Counted from the first letter of the stretch, positions 1 to 9,121 are shown. The stretch: 46,015 nucleotides of DNA from an uncultured Burkholderiales bacterium (GCA_951812315.1 CATOSA010000027.1:1-46015), one strand, 5' to 3'. Numbers and translations: made by a program. The notes: a model not told the origin generated them from the sequence alone.

Positions 1-338
1 ATCCCTTGATCGTAACGGCGCTCGAGTTCGTCGAAAGTCGTCGTCTGGTTCTCGCAGGCAAGGCGGGCGATATCGAATCGCTTTTCGAGATCCCAATCGC
101 GGCGCCGCGCAACGTCTTCGAGAAGGTCATTGACGTCGTCGAATTTTGCATAAGCCACGGGCTGCGACCGATGCTCCGGCTCCGGTGCCGTCGCCGTTCG
201 TGAGTTGAAATTCCAGAACCGCCGTCGCACGATCAGCACGACCGCCCACCACACGGCAACCGTCGCGGCTACCGAAGCGCCGCCTACAGTGAAACCTGCA
301 GTCGTGACGACGATGAACGCTGCGATGTGCATCATCAT
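1..338 (-). CDS. Hypothetical membrane-anchored protein (3' end outside window)
   Basis: An open minus-strand frame of about 112 codons runs off the left edge. It starts at three consecutive ATG codons (338, 335, 332); AGGAG lies just upstream, so 335 or 332 may be the real start. The N-terminus has one hydrophobic segment (about residues 5-38) followed by an arginine cluster, then an acidic, charged cytoplasmic stretch (FDDVNDLLEDVARRRDWDLE). I do not recognise the family. It follows the 422-604 gene on the same strand and may share an operon with it. Confidence 0.6.
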   Translation of the reverse strand, partial: MMMHIAAFIVVTTAGFTVGGASVAATVAVWWAVVLIVRRRFWNFNSRTATAPEPEHRSQPVAYAKFDDVNDLLEDVARRRDWDLEKRFDIARLACENQTTTFDELERRYDQG

Positions 339-421
339 CTTTCTCCTGTTTCGGTCACGCGAGGCGTTGTGAGCCTCTGTATGAATATTCATGTCAATCA
401 GAGTGAGTTCGTGAGAGGCCA

Positions 422-604
422 TCAGTCATCCCTTCGCCGCTTATGACACCGGCCGTTTTTTTGCGAATCGGAATTTCTAGGCTGTTCCTCCGCACGCAGT
501 TCGGCAATGACCCGATCGAGTTCCTCCGAGGGCATGCGTTTACCAAACATTCGAACGCGCGCCCAAAGGTCAGCCGTTACGTCGCTTTCATGAGGGGTAT
601 CCAT
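422..604 (-). CDS. Small hypothetical protein, possibly 5'-truncated by IS3 copy A
   Basis: A 60-aa protein from ATG 604, rich in charged residues (SEELDRVIAELRAEEQ), ending in a basic tail (KRRRDD). The frame stays open upstream to the IS end at 773, so the native N-terminus may have been longer and cut by the insertion; there is no clear ribosome binding site before 604. Family not recognised. The next minus-strand gene starts 84 bases downstream. Confidence 0.4.
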   Translation of the reverse strand: MDTPHESDVTADLWARVRMFGKRMPSEELDRVIAELRAEEQPRNSDSQKNGRCHKRRRDD

Positions 605-857
605 GGCCGCGGACGCAGAAACCTCGCACCGGGAAGTAGACGCCTCCTCCGCACGTTCGCTCGATCCCAGGTGTTGGCGGGCAGTTTGCGCAGGCGGCCG
701 GTACGCGGTGCCATGTTTCGCATTCGCCTGTCCGCCAAAGTCGATGACAAGCTGCAATCCGGCAATCAGAGGTGGACCCCAACGGCTGGACACCAAAATA
801 TAGCTGATAAGTGAAATCTTATGGATTATTCTTTTACGACACAGAGAGGATCCGAAG

Positions 858-1149
858 ATGACACGTAGTAAAGAGAAGAAATCACACGGCGAGCTTCAAG
901 GCCAAAGTAGCACTGGGCGCAGTGCGTGGCGAGCACACACTGGCCGAGCTGGCTGAACAGTTCGACGTTCACCCGAATCAGATCCAGGACTGGAAGAAAC
1001 GTCTGGTCGATAGTGCCGAGGACGTGTTCGGTGGCAACGCAGTTGAGGCGCAACACACCGAACGCGAAATCGAGAAGCTGCACGCCAAGGTCGGGCAACT
1101 GACGATGGAGAAAGATTTTCTGTCAAAGTTTCTCGGGCGCGACCGGTGA
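858..1149 (+). pseudogene. IS3 orfA (helix-turn-helix protein), frameshifted near its start
   Basis: The conserved OrfA body (HTLAELAEQFDVHPNQIQDW, then a leucine-zipper-like EREIEKLHAKVGQL) reads from about 879. ATG 858 is in another frame, separated by one extra A in the AAAG at about 870. Upstream in the correct frame there is a TGA and no start, so the first usable start is GTG 922 (75 aa), which loses the first part of the HTH. Copy B has the same lesion, so it predates the duplication. Confidence 0.7.
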
Positions 1150-1992
1150 GCGAGCGCCGAGCACAGATTCAAAGCGCTCACGAACTGTCCAGGGCACGCC
1201 GCTGCGAGTTACTCGGAGTGGCACGCTGCACAGCGTACTATCGCGGCGCACAGGTGTCAGCCGAAGACCTTGAGCTGATGCGCCTGATCGACGAGATCCA
1301 CCTTGAGCTGCCGTTCTACGGAAGCCGTCGTATTCGCAACGAACTCGATACACGCGGGCTGCAGGTCAATCGTAAGCGCGTACAGCGGCTGATGCGTCAG
1401 ATGCAGATCAGGGCGCTGTAGCCGAAGCGGCGCACCAGCACGCCAGACAAGGGACACAAGATCTATCCTTACTTGCTCAGGGACATGACAATCACGCGGG
1501 CCAACCAGGTGTGGGCGAGCGATATGTGTTATCTACCGATGGCCAAGGGGTTCATGTAGCTCGTGGCGATTATGCACTGGCATACGCGCAAGGTGCTTTC
1601 GTGGCGGGCGTCGAACACGATGGACAGCGACTTTTGCGTCGAGGCGCTCGAAGAGGCATTGCCTCGCTACGGTACACCCGAGATATTCAACACCGATCAG
1701 GGCACGCAGTTCACGGCCGATGCGTTCACCCGCGTTCTCAAGGAGCACGAAGTGACGATCAGCATGGACGGCAAGGCTCGCTGGATCGACAACGTGTTCG
1801 TCGAACGGTTGTGGCGCAGTGTGAAGTACGAAGACGTGTATCTGCGCGCGTATGAAACGCTGGCGGCATTACGCGCCGGACTGGACAAATACTTTCGTTT
1901 TTACAATACCCGGCGTCGTCACACTGGGCTTGACCGGCGTACCCCCCGATGCGGTGTACTTCGAACAAACGGCGTTGAAGAGCGCGGCCTGA
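1146..1992 (+). pseudogene. IS3 orfB (DDE transposase) with two amber codons and a 3' frameshift
   Basis: The frame encodes an IS3-group integrase domain with the DDE residues visible (ASDMCYLP, NTDQGTQF, the Glu in NVFVERLW). It is interrupted by TAG at 1419 and 1557. In relatives as I recall them both positions are tyrosine (RAL-Y-PKRR and GFM-Y-LVAI). A one-base C-run expansion at 1942-1947 then shifts the frame, so translation misses the normal TGA at 1990 and continues into the phage sequence. GTG 1146 overlaps the orfA end, as is usual for IS3 frameshifting. Confidence 0.75.
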
Positions 1993-2046
1993 ACCCCATG
2001 GAGATTTCACTTAAGCGGGGGTCCAAGTTTCGGGGTCCACTTCTGA

Positions 2047-3083
2047 TCATCACCTTTTGGGAGCCGATTAAGGGCTTTTTCACCGGCCTGTGGAATGGCG
2101 TTACAGCCACCTTCTCCAGCGCCTGGGAATGGTTTAAAGGCATCCTCTCATTCAATCCACTGGGGTTGATTGTTGGCAACTGGAGTGGGGTCAGCGACTT
2201 TTTCACCCGGCTATGGAGCGGGATCGTTGACCAGGCCAGGGTGGCGCTGGACTGGCTCATCGGAAAGTTTGAGACAGTGGCAGGGTTTATTGGAAATGCC
2301 TGGAATACGGTTACAGGCTGGTTTGGTAGCGGTAATGACGATGCCAACTCGAAGAACGATCGCAACTCAATGTCCCCGCGCCTTACCGAGGCCGCGAATC
2401 CTGTAAAGAAGGCGGCGACGGCCACAGTGGCAGGCGCAGCAATCGCCCTGTCACCCGTCATGGCGGATCAGCTGCCCGCCACCCCCTCGAGACTTGACGC
2501 GCTCAACCAGACGATCCACTACCAGGCGGATCAGCTACCCCAACCAGCCATGCCGGAAGTCATTGGCAAAGCCCGCTATCAGCCAGCACTCGGTGCGATA
2601 CCGACCCTGCCAACCCTGAAAGCCGAGGCGTTGATCGTTGGCAAGGCCATCGCTCCGAGACTCGACGCGCTCAACCAGCCGATCCACTACCAGGCGGATC
2701 AGCTACCCCAACCAGCCATGCCGGAAGTCACCGGCAAAGCCCGCTATCAGCCAGCACTCGGTGCGATACCGACCCTGCCGAGCCTGAAAGCCGAGGCGTT
2801 GATCGTTGGCAAGGCCATCGCTCCGAGACTTGACGCGCTCAACCAGTCGATTCACTACCAGGCGGATCAGCTACCCCAACCAGCCATGCCGGAAGTCATT
2901 GGCAAAGCCCGCTATCAGCCAGCACTCGGTGCGATACCGACCCTGCCTGTCCCGCAGGCGCCGGTGCCGCAAATTGTTGACAAGAGCACCCACACCCACA
3001 CTTATCACCTGAGCATTCAGCAACAGCCAGGCGAGGATGCTGAAGCGCTGGCAACGCGGGTGATGCGCAAGGGAGGACGTCTG
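2047..3083 (+). pseudogene. Phage tail tape-measure protein, C-terminal fragment
   Basis: About 345 codons of a tape-measure C-terminus. A tryptophan-rich amphipathic section (FWEPIKGFFTGLWNG, SAWEWFKGI, LWSGIVDQARVALDW) is typical of tape measures in Mu-like phages. It is followed by a Pro/Ala/Gln-rich linker made of 56-residue repeats, then the module HTYHLSIQQQPGEDAEALA. The N-terminal part is missing because IS3 copy A joins here. The frame continues into tail protein X without a stop, and no gpU-like gene lies between, so a small deletion at the 3' end is also likely. Confidence 0.7.
2489..2950 (+). repeat. 168-bp in-frame tandem repeat in the tape-measure fragment
   Basis: Units start at 2489, 2657 and 2825; the third is partial. 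The exact 168-bp period encodes a 56-residue unit containing RLDALNQ, IHYQADQLPQPAMPEV and ARYQPALGAIPTLP. Units differ by only a few bases, so the expansion is recent. Confidence 0.9.
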
Positions 3084-3290
3084 ATGCAATACCGCACCCA
3101 GGACGGTGACATGCTCGACGCCATCTGCTGGACACACTACGGCCAGCAGGCCGGCGCCGTTGAAGCCGTGCTCGAAGCCAACCCCGGCCTGGCCGACGCA
3201 GGCGTCATTTTCCCTGCCGGCGTACTGATCGAACTGCCCACCCTGCCAACACCCGGTCAGCTCATCCAGACCGTGAGGTTGTGGGACTGA
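3084..3290 (+). CDS. Phage tail protein X (P2 gpX-like)
   Basis: A 68-aa LysM-like tail protein with the pattern QDGDMLDAICWTHYG, then VEAVLEANPGLAD, a PAGVLIELP strand and the C-terminal TVRLWD. In P2 and BcepMu-type phages gpX is a small essential tail component near the baseplate and tail tube. ATG 3084 has a GGGAGG 7 bases upstream. The tape-measure frame reads into this gene in phase, so the start is set by the binding site and family length. Its TGA overlaps the gpD ATG (TGATG). Confidence 0.75.
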   Translation: MQYRTQDGDMLDAICWTHYGQQAGAVEAVLEANPGLADAGVIFPAGVLIELPTLPTPGQLIQTVRLWD

Positions 3291-4267
3291 TGACGCCGCT
3301 GTTTCGTATTCTCGCCAACAGCCAGGACATCACGGCCACTATCGCTAACCGGTTCTTGTCGCTGACCGTCTCTGACCGGGCCGGGCTGCATACCGATACC
3401 GTAGAGATCCGCCTCGATGACCGCGATGGCGCCATCGAACTGCCCAACAAAGGAGCCAAGTTGAATGTCTCTATCGGCCACAAAGAGCAAGGACTGGTTC
3501 AGATGGGTCTTTATATCGCCGATGAAATCGAGCTTGACGGCCCACCGGATACGCTGATCATTCGTGCCAAGGCCGCCAATATGCGCAGCGCGCTGAAGGA
3601 GCACAAAACCCGCGCCTGGGATGCGACCTCCCTCGGCGATCTGGTGGCCACCATCGCCGCTGAACATCAACTCGAGCCCCGTGTCGGTGAATTCCTCAGC
3701 ACCATCAACATTCCTCACCTGGATCAAACCGAAGAATCCGACCTGCACCTGCTCACCCGGCTGGCCAGGCAATACGACGCTGTGGCCAAACCGGCCGGGG
3801 GCTTTTTGTTATTCGTCCCCAGGGGCGAAGCCAGGAGCGCCACCGGCAAGGCAATCCCGACAGTGCCCATCAGTCGAAACCAAACCAGCAACCATCGCGT
3901 CACGATGGCAGATCGCGGCAAATATCCAGCGGTACTGGCTCATTGGCATAACACCGCGACTGGTACCCGCACGCCTGTGCACGTGGGCGAAGGCAAGCCC
4001 GTTTATGCCCTGCGCCACAATTACCCGGATGCCGATACGGCACGCGCTGCCGCCCAGGGCAAACTCGATGCCCTGAGCCGGGGTCTGGCCACCGCCAGCC
4101 TCACCCTCAAGCACGGCAACCCGCGACTGGCCGCCGAAGCCAGGCTGCTCCTGTCTGAATTCAGGCCAGGCGTGGACGGGGAGTGGATCGCCACCCAGGT
4201 CGATCACGAAATCAGTGACAGCGGCTACAGCACCCGCGTGGAGGCAGAAACGCCAAAACGCGCCTGA
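3290..4267 (+). CDS. Phage late control / baseplate protein D
   Basis: A 325-aa protein of the gpD family (baseplate hub, VgrG-like fold), of normal length and intact. It has the N-terminal beta module (LTVSDRAGLHTDTVEIRLDD), the LGDLVATIAAEHQLEPRV segment and LLTRLARQYDAVAKPAGG. ATG 3290 is translationally coupled to tail protein X; an in-frame GTG at 3281 is less likely. With X it marks a P2-type tail cassette as found in BcepMu-like transposable phages. No further tail genes follow. Confidence 0.85.
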   Translation: MTPLFRILANSQDITATIANRFLSLTVSDRAGLHTDTVEIRLDDRDGAIELPNKGAKLNVSIGHKEQGLVQMGLYIADEIELDGPPDTLIIRAKAANMRSALKEHKTRAWDATSLGDLVATIAAEHQLEPRVGEFLSTINIPHLDQTEESDLHLLTRLARQYDAVAKPAGGFLLFVPRGEARSATGKAIPTVPISRNQTSNHRVTMADRGKYPAVLAHWHNTATGTRTPVHVGEGKPVYALRHNYPDADTARAAAQGKLDALSRGLATASLTLKHGNPRLAAEARLLLSEFRPGVDGEWIATQVDHEISDSGYSTRVEAETPKRA

Positions 4268-4320
4268 GACCGCCCACGCCTGGCCTGCCTTGGCAAGGAT
4301 GACTGGGACGGTAGCGCTAG

Positions 4321-4671
4321 CTAGTCGCTATCGGTATTTGGTCCACGGACACAGCGCTTGGCGGCAGGCGGACCAAGGTACAACTCGTGCGTATCGGCAA
4401 TGGCCCGCTCGAATGATCTGGATATCATGGTCAGATGCGGCGACAGACGCCACAAGCCGCCATCCAGTTGCTCCGCCCATCCCACAGACTTGAGGTGCCT
4501 TAGGGCATCAAAGGCTTGCTGCTTGGTGATGTCTAGCTCGCGTGCCAGCTCACTAGCGCCAAGTGGCCTCAGCCCGCTTCTTGCCAATCGCTCCGCCACC
4601 GCGGCAAAGCGGCCGTAACCCGTCCTGACCAACGCCTGCTCTCTCCTTGTCGTCACGCACTGCGCACCCAT
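4321..4671 (-). CDS. Phage-associated IclR-type helix-turn-helix protein
   Basis: About 116 aa with a winged-helix N-terminal domain (LGASELARELDITKQQAFDALRHL; GWAEQLDGGLWRLSP as the wing). It is convergent with gpD and lacks the IclR effector domain. Short proteins of this type occur at the ends of Mu-like prophages. Start ATG 4671 is chosen; GTG 4656 is an alternative. The function is probably transcriptional, target unknown. Confidence 0.6.
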   Translation of the reverse strand: MGAQCVTTRREQALVRTGYGRFAAVAERLARSGLRPLGASELARELDITKQQAFDALRHLKSVGWAEQLDGGLWRLSPHLTMISRSFERAIADTHELYLGPPAAKRCVRGPNTDSD

Positions 4672-4683
4672 CTTTCGCAATAA

Positions 4684-4808
4684 TTACACCGCGTTTTCGC
4701 GCGCCTCTACACAGCCCACCCCAAAATCAACAGCCTGTTGACTATGTGAACATCACTGCACAATCGTTTTCCCCATTTATTACACGCCGTTTTTCGCACG
4801 CCTCTACA
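4684..4808. repeat. Direct repeat pair flanking a palindromic motif
   Basis: 4684-4711 and 4780-4808 are near-identical 28-29 bp direct repeats (core TTTTCGCGCGCCTCTACA versus TTTTCGCACGCCTCTACA). They bracket the palindromic motif at 4723-4753, exactly between phage-type and host-type sequence. They look like the trace of a short insertion or duplication at a junction. Confidence 0.6.
4723..4753 (+). repeat. 31-bp junction motif, copy 1
   Basis: It contains the inverted repeat TCAACA-GCC-TGTTGA followed by CTATGTGAACAT. A second copy with two mismatches occurs in the same orientation at 37332-37362. Both copies lie at the two boundaries of the host-type block. Role unknown; attachment site, element end or operator are all possible. 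Confidence 0.6.
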
Positions 4809-4988
4809 GTATCGGCCGTGCATGCCATATCTGCGATGTCGGCGATGATCATGACCGGCGTTTTTATTGTTGGACTGTTCTATCGCGCCGGCACGCGCTT
4901 TCATCAAACGGTCGGCTGGGCCAGCCTGATTCTGTTCTCGCTATATCTGATCAACTCCTACGTTCTGTACATATACGGCGGCCCCTGA
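4806..4988 (+). pseudogene. Membrane exchanger C-terminal fragment (CaCA-like)
   Basis: About 60 codons with two hydrophobic segments (MIMTGVFIVGLFYRAG; TVGWASLILFSLYLINSYVL) ending in YIYGGP. This resembles the last two helices of sodium/calcium exchanger-type proteins. Everything upstream is missing and replaced by the junction repeats, so it is a 3' remnant of a host gene truncated when the foreign DNA arrived. Confidence 0.5.
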
Positions 4989-5166
4989 TACGCAACATTG
5001 TGTATTGGCAATGACACAGGGCCGCACGCCGACCAGGATTCTGCGGTGAGATACAATTTACCCCGGACAAACTTCCCGGGATGAAGGTCGGCAGTTAGAA
5101 GACCTCGACCCATGACATTAACGAGCGCGTTTCGAGCGACCTGCGCTCATTTGCCCGACAAGAACA

Positions 5167-6471
5167 ATGAACAATTACCGACACTCCCGACATTGGCTGT
5201 TACAGCTAGCCATCATTGCAGCAATTGGAACATTCAGTTTCCCGGCATTGGTTACCGCCGAATCCGAAAACCCGGATGCTTTGGCCGAAGAGACAATGGA
5301 GACGACCGATTCCCCGGACTCCGGTGCAGACGGCACTTCCGAGGATACCAACGGCAATGCCGAAACAGCGCTTCCGGAATCTTTGACCGATACCTCGGAA
5401 CCGGAGGAAGAACCCGAACTTGACGCTGAGGCGAAAGAGCAACTTGCGTGGGACAACTTCATGCCGCCGCCCGATAGCAAGTTTGACTGGATTCAGCTCA
5501 ATTCCGGTGAGTGGCTCAAAGGTGAGCTCAAGACCACATATGACTATCAGATGGAATTCGACAGTGATGAGCTTGGCCTGCTGAGCCTTGATCTGGCGGA
5601 TATCAAACGGGTACGCACGGCACGAATTGAAGCGGTACGCTATCAAGGGCCGAGGGACACTGAACCGGCCACCGCTGTTGGTCTGCTTACCGTCGATGGA
5701 AACACTGTGACGGTCGGCAGCGGCGCCGATGCGCGACGGATCAGGCGAGGCGATGTCATTTCCATTGCCAAGAGCGCGGAACGCGAACGAGACCTTTGGA
5801 CTGGCTCGCTGTCCATTGGCGCCAATTACCGCTCGGGAAACTCGGATCTGACAGACATGAACATTACCGGGCGCGCCGAGCGGCGGCGTGCGATATCGCG
5901 CTATGTTGCCGAATATCTTGGTAATTTCAGCAGTGCCCAGGGCGTGGAAACCTCAAACAACCATCGCCTTACCACGTACTTTGACAGCTTCAGGACATCC
6001 AAACTTTACTGGCGCATAGCCTCTCTGGAGTATGTGCGCGACACGTTCCGAAATATCGATCATCAGGCAAACCTCAACACTGGTATCGGTTACGACCTCA
6101 TTCGCTCGGCGAAAAAAGATTGGGATGTCACTGCAAGCGTCGGTGCTCTGTATGCGCAGTTTGTATCGGTTCAGTCTGGCTCACCGCTTCAGAACACGTC
6201 TCCAGCCCTGAGCCTGGGCACCAGATATGATCACGAAGTAACAAGCTGGCTCGACTTTCTGTTTGACTACCGGCTGCAAATCGTAGACGAGGACAATGGC
6301 ACCTTGATCCATCACATGCTGTCAAAGATCTCAACCGAGTTCATCAACGATCTGGATTTCGAGATCTCATTCATCTGGGACCGTGTAAAAGACCCGCAAC
6401 CGGAAGCTGATGGCACGGTACCGCAACAAGACGATTTTCAGACGATCTTTGGAATCGGATACGAGTTCTAG
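5167..6471 (+). CDS. DUF481 family outer-membrane protein
   Basis: A 434-aa protein. Residues 1-31 form a signal peptide ending near TAES; residues 33-90 are an acidic, low-complexity linker (Glu/Asp/Thr/Ser). A small beta module follows (IQLNSGEWLKGELK ... DLADIKRVRT). From about residue 205 (LWTGSLSIGANYRSGNSD) the DUF481 beta-barrel runs to the end, finishing in GIGYEF with the terminal aromatic residue used by the BAM complex. Similar salt-induced outer-membrane proteins (YdiY-like) are of uncertain function. It appears monocistronic. Confidence 0.85.
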   Translation: MNNYRHSRHWLLQLAIIAAIGTFSFPALVTAESENPDALAEETMETTDSPDSGADGTSEDTNGNAETALPESLTDTSEPEEEPELDAEAKEQLAWDNFMPPPDSKFDWIQLNSGEWLKGELKTTYDYQMEFDSDELGLLSLDLADIKRVRTARIEAVRYQGPRDTEPATAVGLLTVDGNTVTVGSGADARRIRRGDVISIAKSAERERDLWTGSLSIGANYRSGNSDLTDMNITGRAERRRAISRYVAEYLGNFSSAQGVETSNNHRLTTYFDSFRTSKLYWRIASLEYVRDTFRNIDHQANLNTGIGYDLIRSAKKDWDVTASVGALYAQFVSVQSGSPLQNTSPALSLGTRYDHEVTSWLDFLFDYRLQIVDEDNGTLIHHMLSKISTEFINDLDFEISFIWDRVKDPQPEADGTVPQQDDFQTIFGIGYEF

Positions 6472-6665
6472 CGCAGGAATTCCGGCAAGAACCAGGGCGC
6501 GGAATATTCAGCCGGCGCTGCATGCGAGCCGGTTGCGCAAATTTGCCGGGCTTGCCACACTACAGCACCCGCGCCCAGACACGTTTACAATGCCTGGAGA
6601 TCATCGCAATTAGCTGACCCATTGTTCCTAATTGAAACAGCGCTCCTGATTGACGCTGCCATGAA

Positions 6666-6875
6666 ATGAAAATCGAATCCCCAGTTCCAGGAACAGTACT
6701 CCGCATCCTTGTTGCGCCGGGCGACGAAGTAGCCGTCGATCAGGACGTGGTCATTATCGAGTCAATGAAAATGGAAATCCCGATCGCCTCGGAATCTGCC
6801 GGCACCGTTGACGAAATACTGACCGCCGAATCCGATGTCGTCCAGGAAGGTGCCGCATTGATTTCGCTGAAGTAA
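6666..6875 (+). CDS. Stand-alone biotinyl carrier protein
   Basis: A 69-aa single biotinyl domain with the biotinylation motif ESMKMEI (Lys about residue 37) and the flanking hairpins SPVPGTVLRILVAPGDEV and SAGTVDEILTAESD. Free-standing BCCP domains of this size serve acyl-CoA carboxylases or decarboxylases. No carboxylase subunit is nearby, so the partner is encoded elsewhere. ATG 6666 is preferred because ATG 6661 hits TGA after two codons. Confidence 0.85.
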   Translation: MKIESPVPGTVLRILVAPGDEVAVDQDVVIIESMKMEIPIASESAGTVDEILTAESDVVQEGAALISLK

Positions 6876-6892
6876 CGTCAAGCGAACTGCGG

Positions 6893-7795
6893 TTACTGCC
6901 AGCGATAGGTCCAGGCCACGGTGACCATATCGGAATCATTGGCGACGCGGCCTATAACCCCGCTATGGGCGAGAATCTTGAGGATGTTTTTCGAGTCCAG
7001 GGAAATCGCCCATGTCAAACCTAGCCTCGAGTTGTTCTGCCGGGGCGCGGAAGGTACGCCGTCCTAATAGGTATTCCCGCCAAAGAAATAGTTTCCATCA
7101 ATCGACACCCACTGGTGCCTGGTCAGATCGTAAATTGCGTGCGCCTGTACGTTCCACAACGGATCCTGCTTCAACGTTGAACCGAGGAAATCATCGTTGT
7201 CGGAAAAAATGCGCACGCCGGACGCAAACTCGAAGCTCCATTTGCGCCAGGGAAGCGAAAAGCCGGCCTCCGGCCTTATATACCAGCGGTTGGTACCAAT
7301 ATTGAGAATCTTGTCATCGTCGTATTGCCCCACCGGGACGCTCAGTTGAACACTGGCGCCTGCAACAATCGTTCGCGGCTGTTTGACAAACTCTCTCAGC
7401 GAAAAAACCTTGGCGCCGAAGAAGTTGTAACTCAAGCGCAGCTTCAAGTCGCCAAGTCCGCAAACATCGCGACTAGCGCGCTGGCCATTGAGCAAGGCGC
7501 TGCCTTCTGCACAGCCATATGGCAGAAGCGCATCAAAAGAGCTCGAATTTCCCGCCAGGGCAAATGTACGGGCATAAAAAGCCGCCGGACTGTTTACCGT
7601 GATTGACGCATCCGTTAGCGGAACTGACGGAGAAAAATTTACGTCGCCTTTCGAATAAGCATAGGCGAGACCGAAAAAGTTCTGGTCGATCGGCAAATTG
7701 ACGTACCGCCTCGGATCGAGATCTTGCGCATCGGCATGCCCCGGCAAAACAATGACTGCCACGATGACTACCAACAAACACAACACCCTGCTCAT
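6893..7795 (-). pseudogene. Outer-membrane transporter-like protein (MetA/phenol-degradation family) with in-frame TAG
   Basis: From ATG 7795 there is a strong signal peptide (MSRVLCLLVVIVAVIVLPG, cleaved near ADAQ), then DLDPRRYVNLPIDQNFFGL, strands such as GASVQLSVPVGQYDDDK and WVSIDGNYFFGG. These are typical of the Phenol_MetA_deg beta-barrel family. TAG at 7064-7066 interrupts after GGNTY, but the same frame continues with family-like sequence (APRQNNSRLGLTW ... VTVAWTYRWQ) to TAA at 6893. The last 56 residues carry the C-terminal strands, so the truncated product probably cannot form the barrel unless the codon is suppressed or is a read error. Confidence 0.65.
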
Positions 7796-7861
7796 GTTCG
7801 AATCCGCAACAACACCGACTAACCCAATCGCAATGAGTACTCGAATCTGGCTTGCTGGCAC

Positions 7862-8598
7862 AACGGTGAGAACTGTCCTTCGATGGTCGAATGTTCAGCG
7901 TACTGACATTGCGACCTGAAGGCCAGAGATTTCTAGCCGGTGTGGTCGCAATGGCATCCGATACTCGCTCTGTGATGGATCCCGGTTACGCCATGCACTA
8001 GCAAAACGTCCCGTTTGCAAGTATAGAATATTCCGGATGTTTTCCGCTCTGGGGGTGATCGAACCGGTGGCGATCGAACCGGCTGAAATCGAGTTGGCAT
8101 TTCGCGTCGCCGCAACGCGGTGGAGAACAGACAGTGTGGCCCGGCTGAACGAAAGTTCCTGGCCGGCCCATCGCGTTACCAATCCGGAACGCTTGATTTC
8201 CGAAGTCGCAATTATGTCCGCAACGGCAATTCTTTCCGAAGTCGCAGTTCTTTTCTAAATCGCAATTCTTTTCCAAACCGCAATTGCAAAGGGCGCGACT
8301 TGCATCACGCCCCTTGGGTCTGCTTCTCCGCCCTGACCGGGATAACTCTCAAACCTCGAGTCGAGGATGGTCGCTGCCTGTCCACATCAGGCACGCCACA
8401 ACAAGATGGCGCGCACAACAGCGAACGTCGGGAGCAGCACCCGGGTTATCAAGCTTTAGTTTGAGAACCCATCCCGGCACAGTGCGCGGAAGCAAATTCA
8501 GTAAGCGTCCTTTGGAACTCAAAGTCAAGAAATTTCTTGGCGCATTTACAGTCAACAAATAGCGAGGTTCAACGACTTCATTTGCACGACCTGAAAGG
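7862..8598. other. Gene-free stretch with degenerate short tandem repeats
   Basis: I see no convincing gene here. 8056-8100 holds a 15-bp tandem (GATCGAACCGG units). 8194-8286 holds about five units of 16-19 bp built on TTTCCGAAGTCGCAATTC. The repeats are not multiples of three, which argues against coding. Confidence 0.55.
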
Positions 8599-9039
8599 TC
8601 AAGCGCGGGCGGCATTCAGAATGCGCCGTAACGTGCTGTCCAGGCTTGCAGCATCATCGCTATCAATGTGATTTTCAAACAACTCCTTGATCGCTGCCGA
8701 ATAAATTGTCCACATCCTTCGCCGCATCGCCCTGCCCGAGGCAGTCACGACGGCATACGCCCCGCGGCCGTCCTCCTTTGAGCGCACACGCTTCGCCAAT
8801 CCTTTCGATTCGAGACGGTCGACAAGTCGCGTGAGATTGCTGCGCGACAGCACGGTCAAGTCGGCCAGTTCGCTCATGCGCAGTCGTTTGCCGTCGGCAC
8901 GCTCCAGCGCCCAAAGGACGTCGTACCAGGCAAGCGGCGGCAACCCGGCATCAGACAAGCGGGTCTCGACTTCGGAGACCAGTACCGCATGCGCGGTCAT
9001 GAACAATGGCCAGACCGAAGTATTTGTTATTTCAGCCAA
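8599..9039 (-). CDS. MarR family transcriptional regulator
   Basis: A 146-aa winged-helix repressor of usual length. The recognition region is LRMSELADLTVLSRSNLTRL, the wing is GLAKRVRSKEDGRGAYAVVT, and helices at both ends form the dimer interface. Residue 1 is ATG 9039. It is divergent from the rhodanese gene across a 113-bp gap holding two near-identical palindromes, so it probably represses both itself and the rhodanese. The ligand is unknown. Confidence 0.88.
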   Translation of the reverse strand: MAEITNTSVWPLFMTAHAVLVSEVETRLSDAGLPPLAWYDVLWALERADGKRLRMSELADLTVLSRSNLTRLVDRLESKGLAKRVRSKEDGRGAYAVVTASGRAMRRRMWTIYSAAIKELFENHIDSDDAASLDSTLRRILNAARA

Positions 9040-9072
9040 TCTTTCTCTCCATTACGGCTGGCATGAAATACT

Positions 9073-9121
9073 AGTTGCAATTGCAATTATATATAAGTAA
9101 ATTGTAGTTGCAATTGCAACT
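9073..9121. promoter_or_regulatory. Two palindromic MarR operator candidates
   Basis: 9106-9121 is a perfect 16-bp palindrome AGTTGCAATTGCAACT. 9073-9088 is AGTTGCAATTGCAATT, matching it in 15 of 16 positions. The centres are 33 bp apart, about three helical turns. Both lie between marR and the divergent rhodanese gene, a placement typical of MarR autoregulation. Confidence 0.7.

Larger units (their letters stand above)
773..2039 (+). mobile_element. IS3-family insertion sequence, copy A (defective)
   Basis: A 1267-bp element bounded by inverted ends TGGACCCC...GGGGTCCA; the similarity extends outward as AGAGG/AGAAG. It carries overlapping orfA/orfB. A near-identical copy in inverted orientation lies at 23696-24961. 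No clean target-site duplication is visible (left flank GGCAATC, right flank TCATCACC), as expected if the flanks were rearranged. The right end sits inside a phage tape-measure gene. Copy A has C6 at 1942-1947 where copy B has five, which breaks the transposase C-terminus. Confidence 0.9.

Noticed and set aside
6..203. Plus-strand 65-aa ORF at the left edge
   Set aside because: It is antisense to the minus-strand membrane-anchored frame, which has a binding site and better composition.
773..2046. Target-site duplication of IS3 copy A
   Set aside because: No matching bases flank the ends under any of the possible boundaries; the shared CTTCTGA beyond both right ends more likely belongs to the element or its preferred target.
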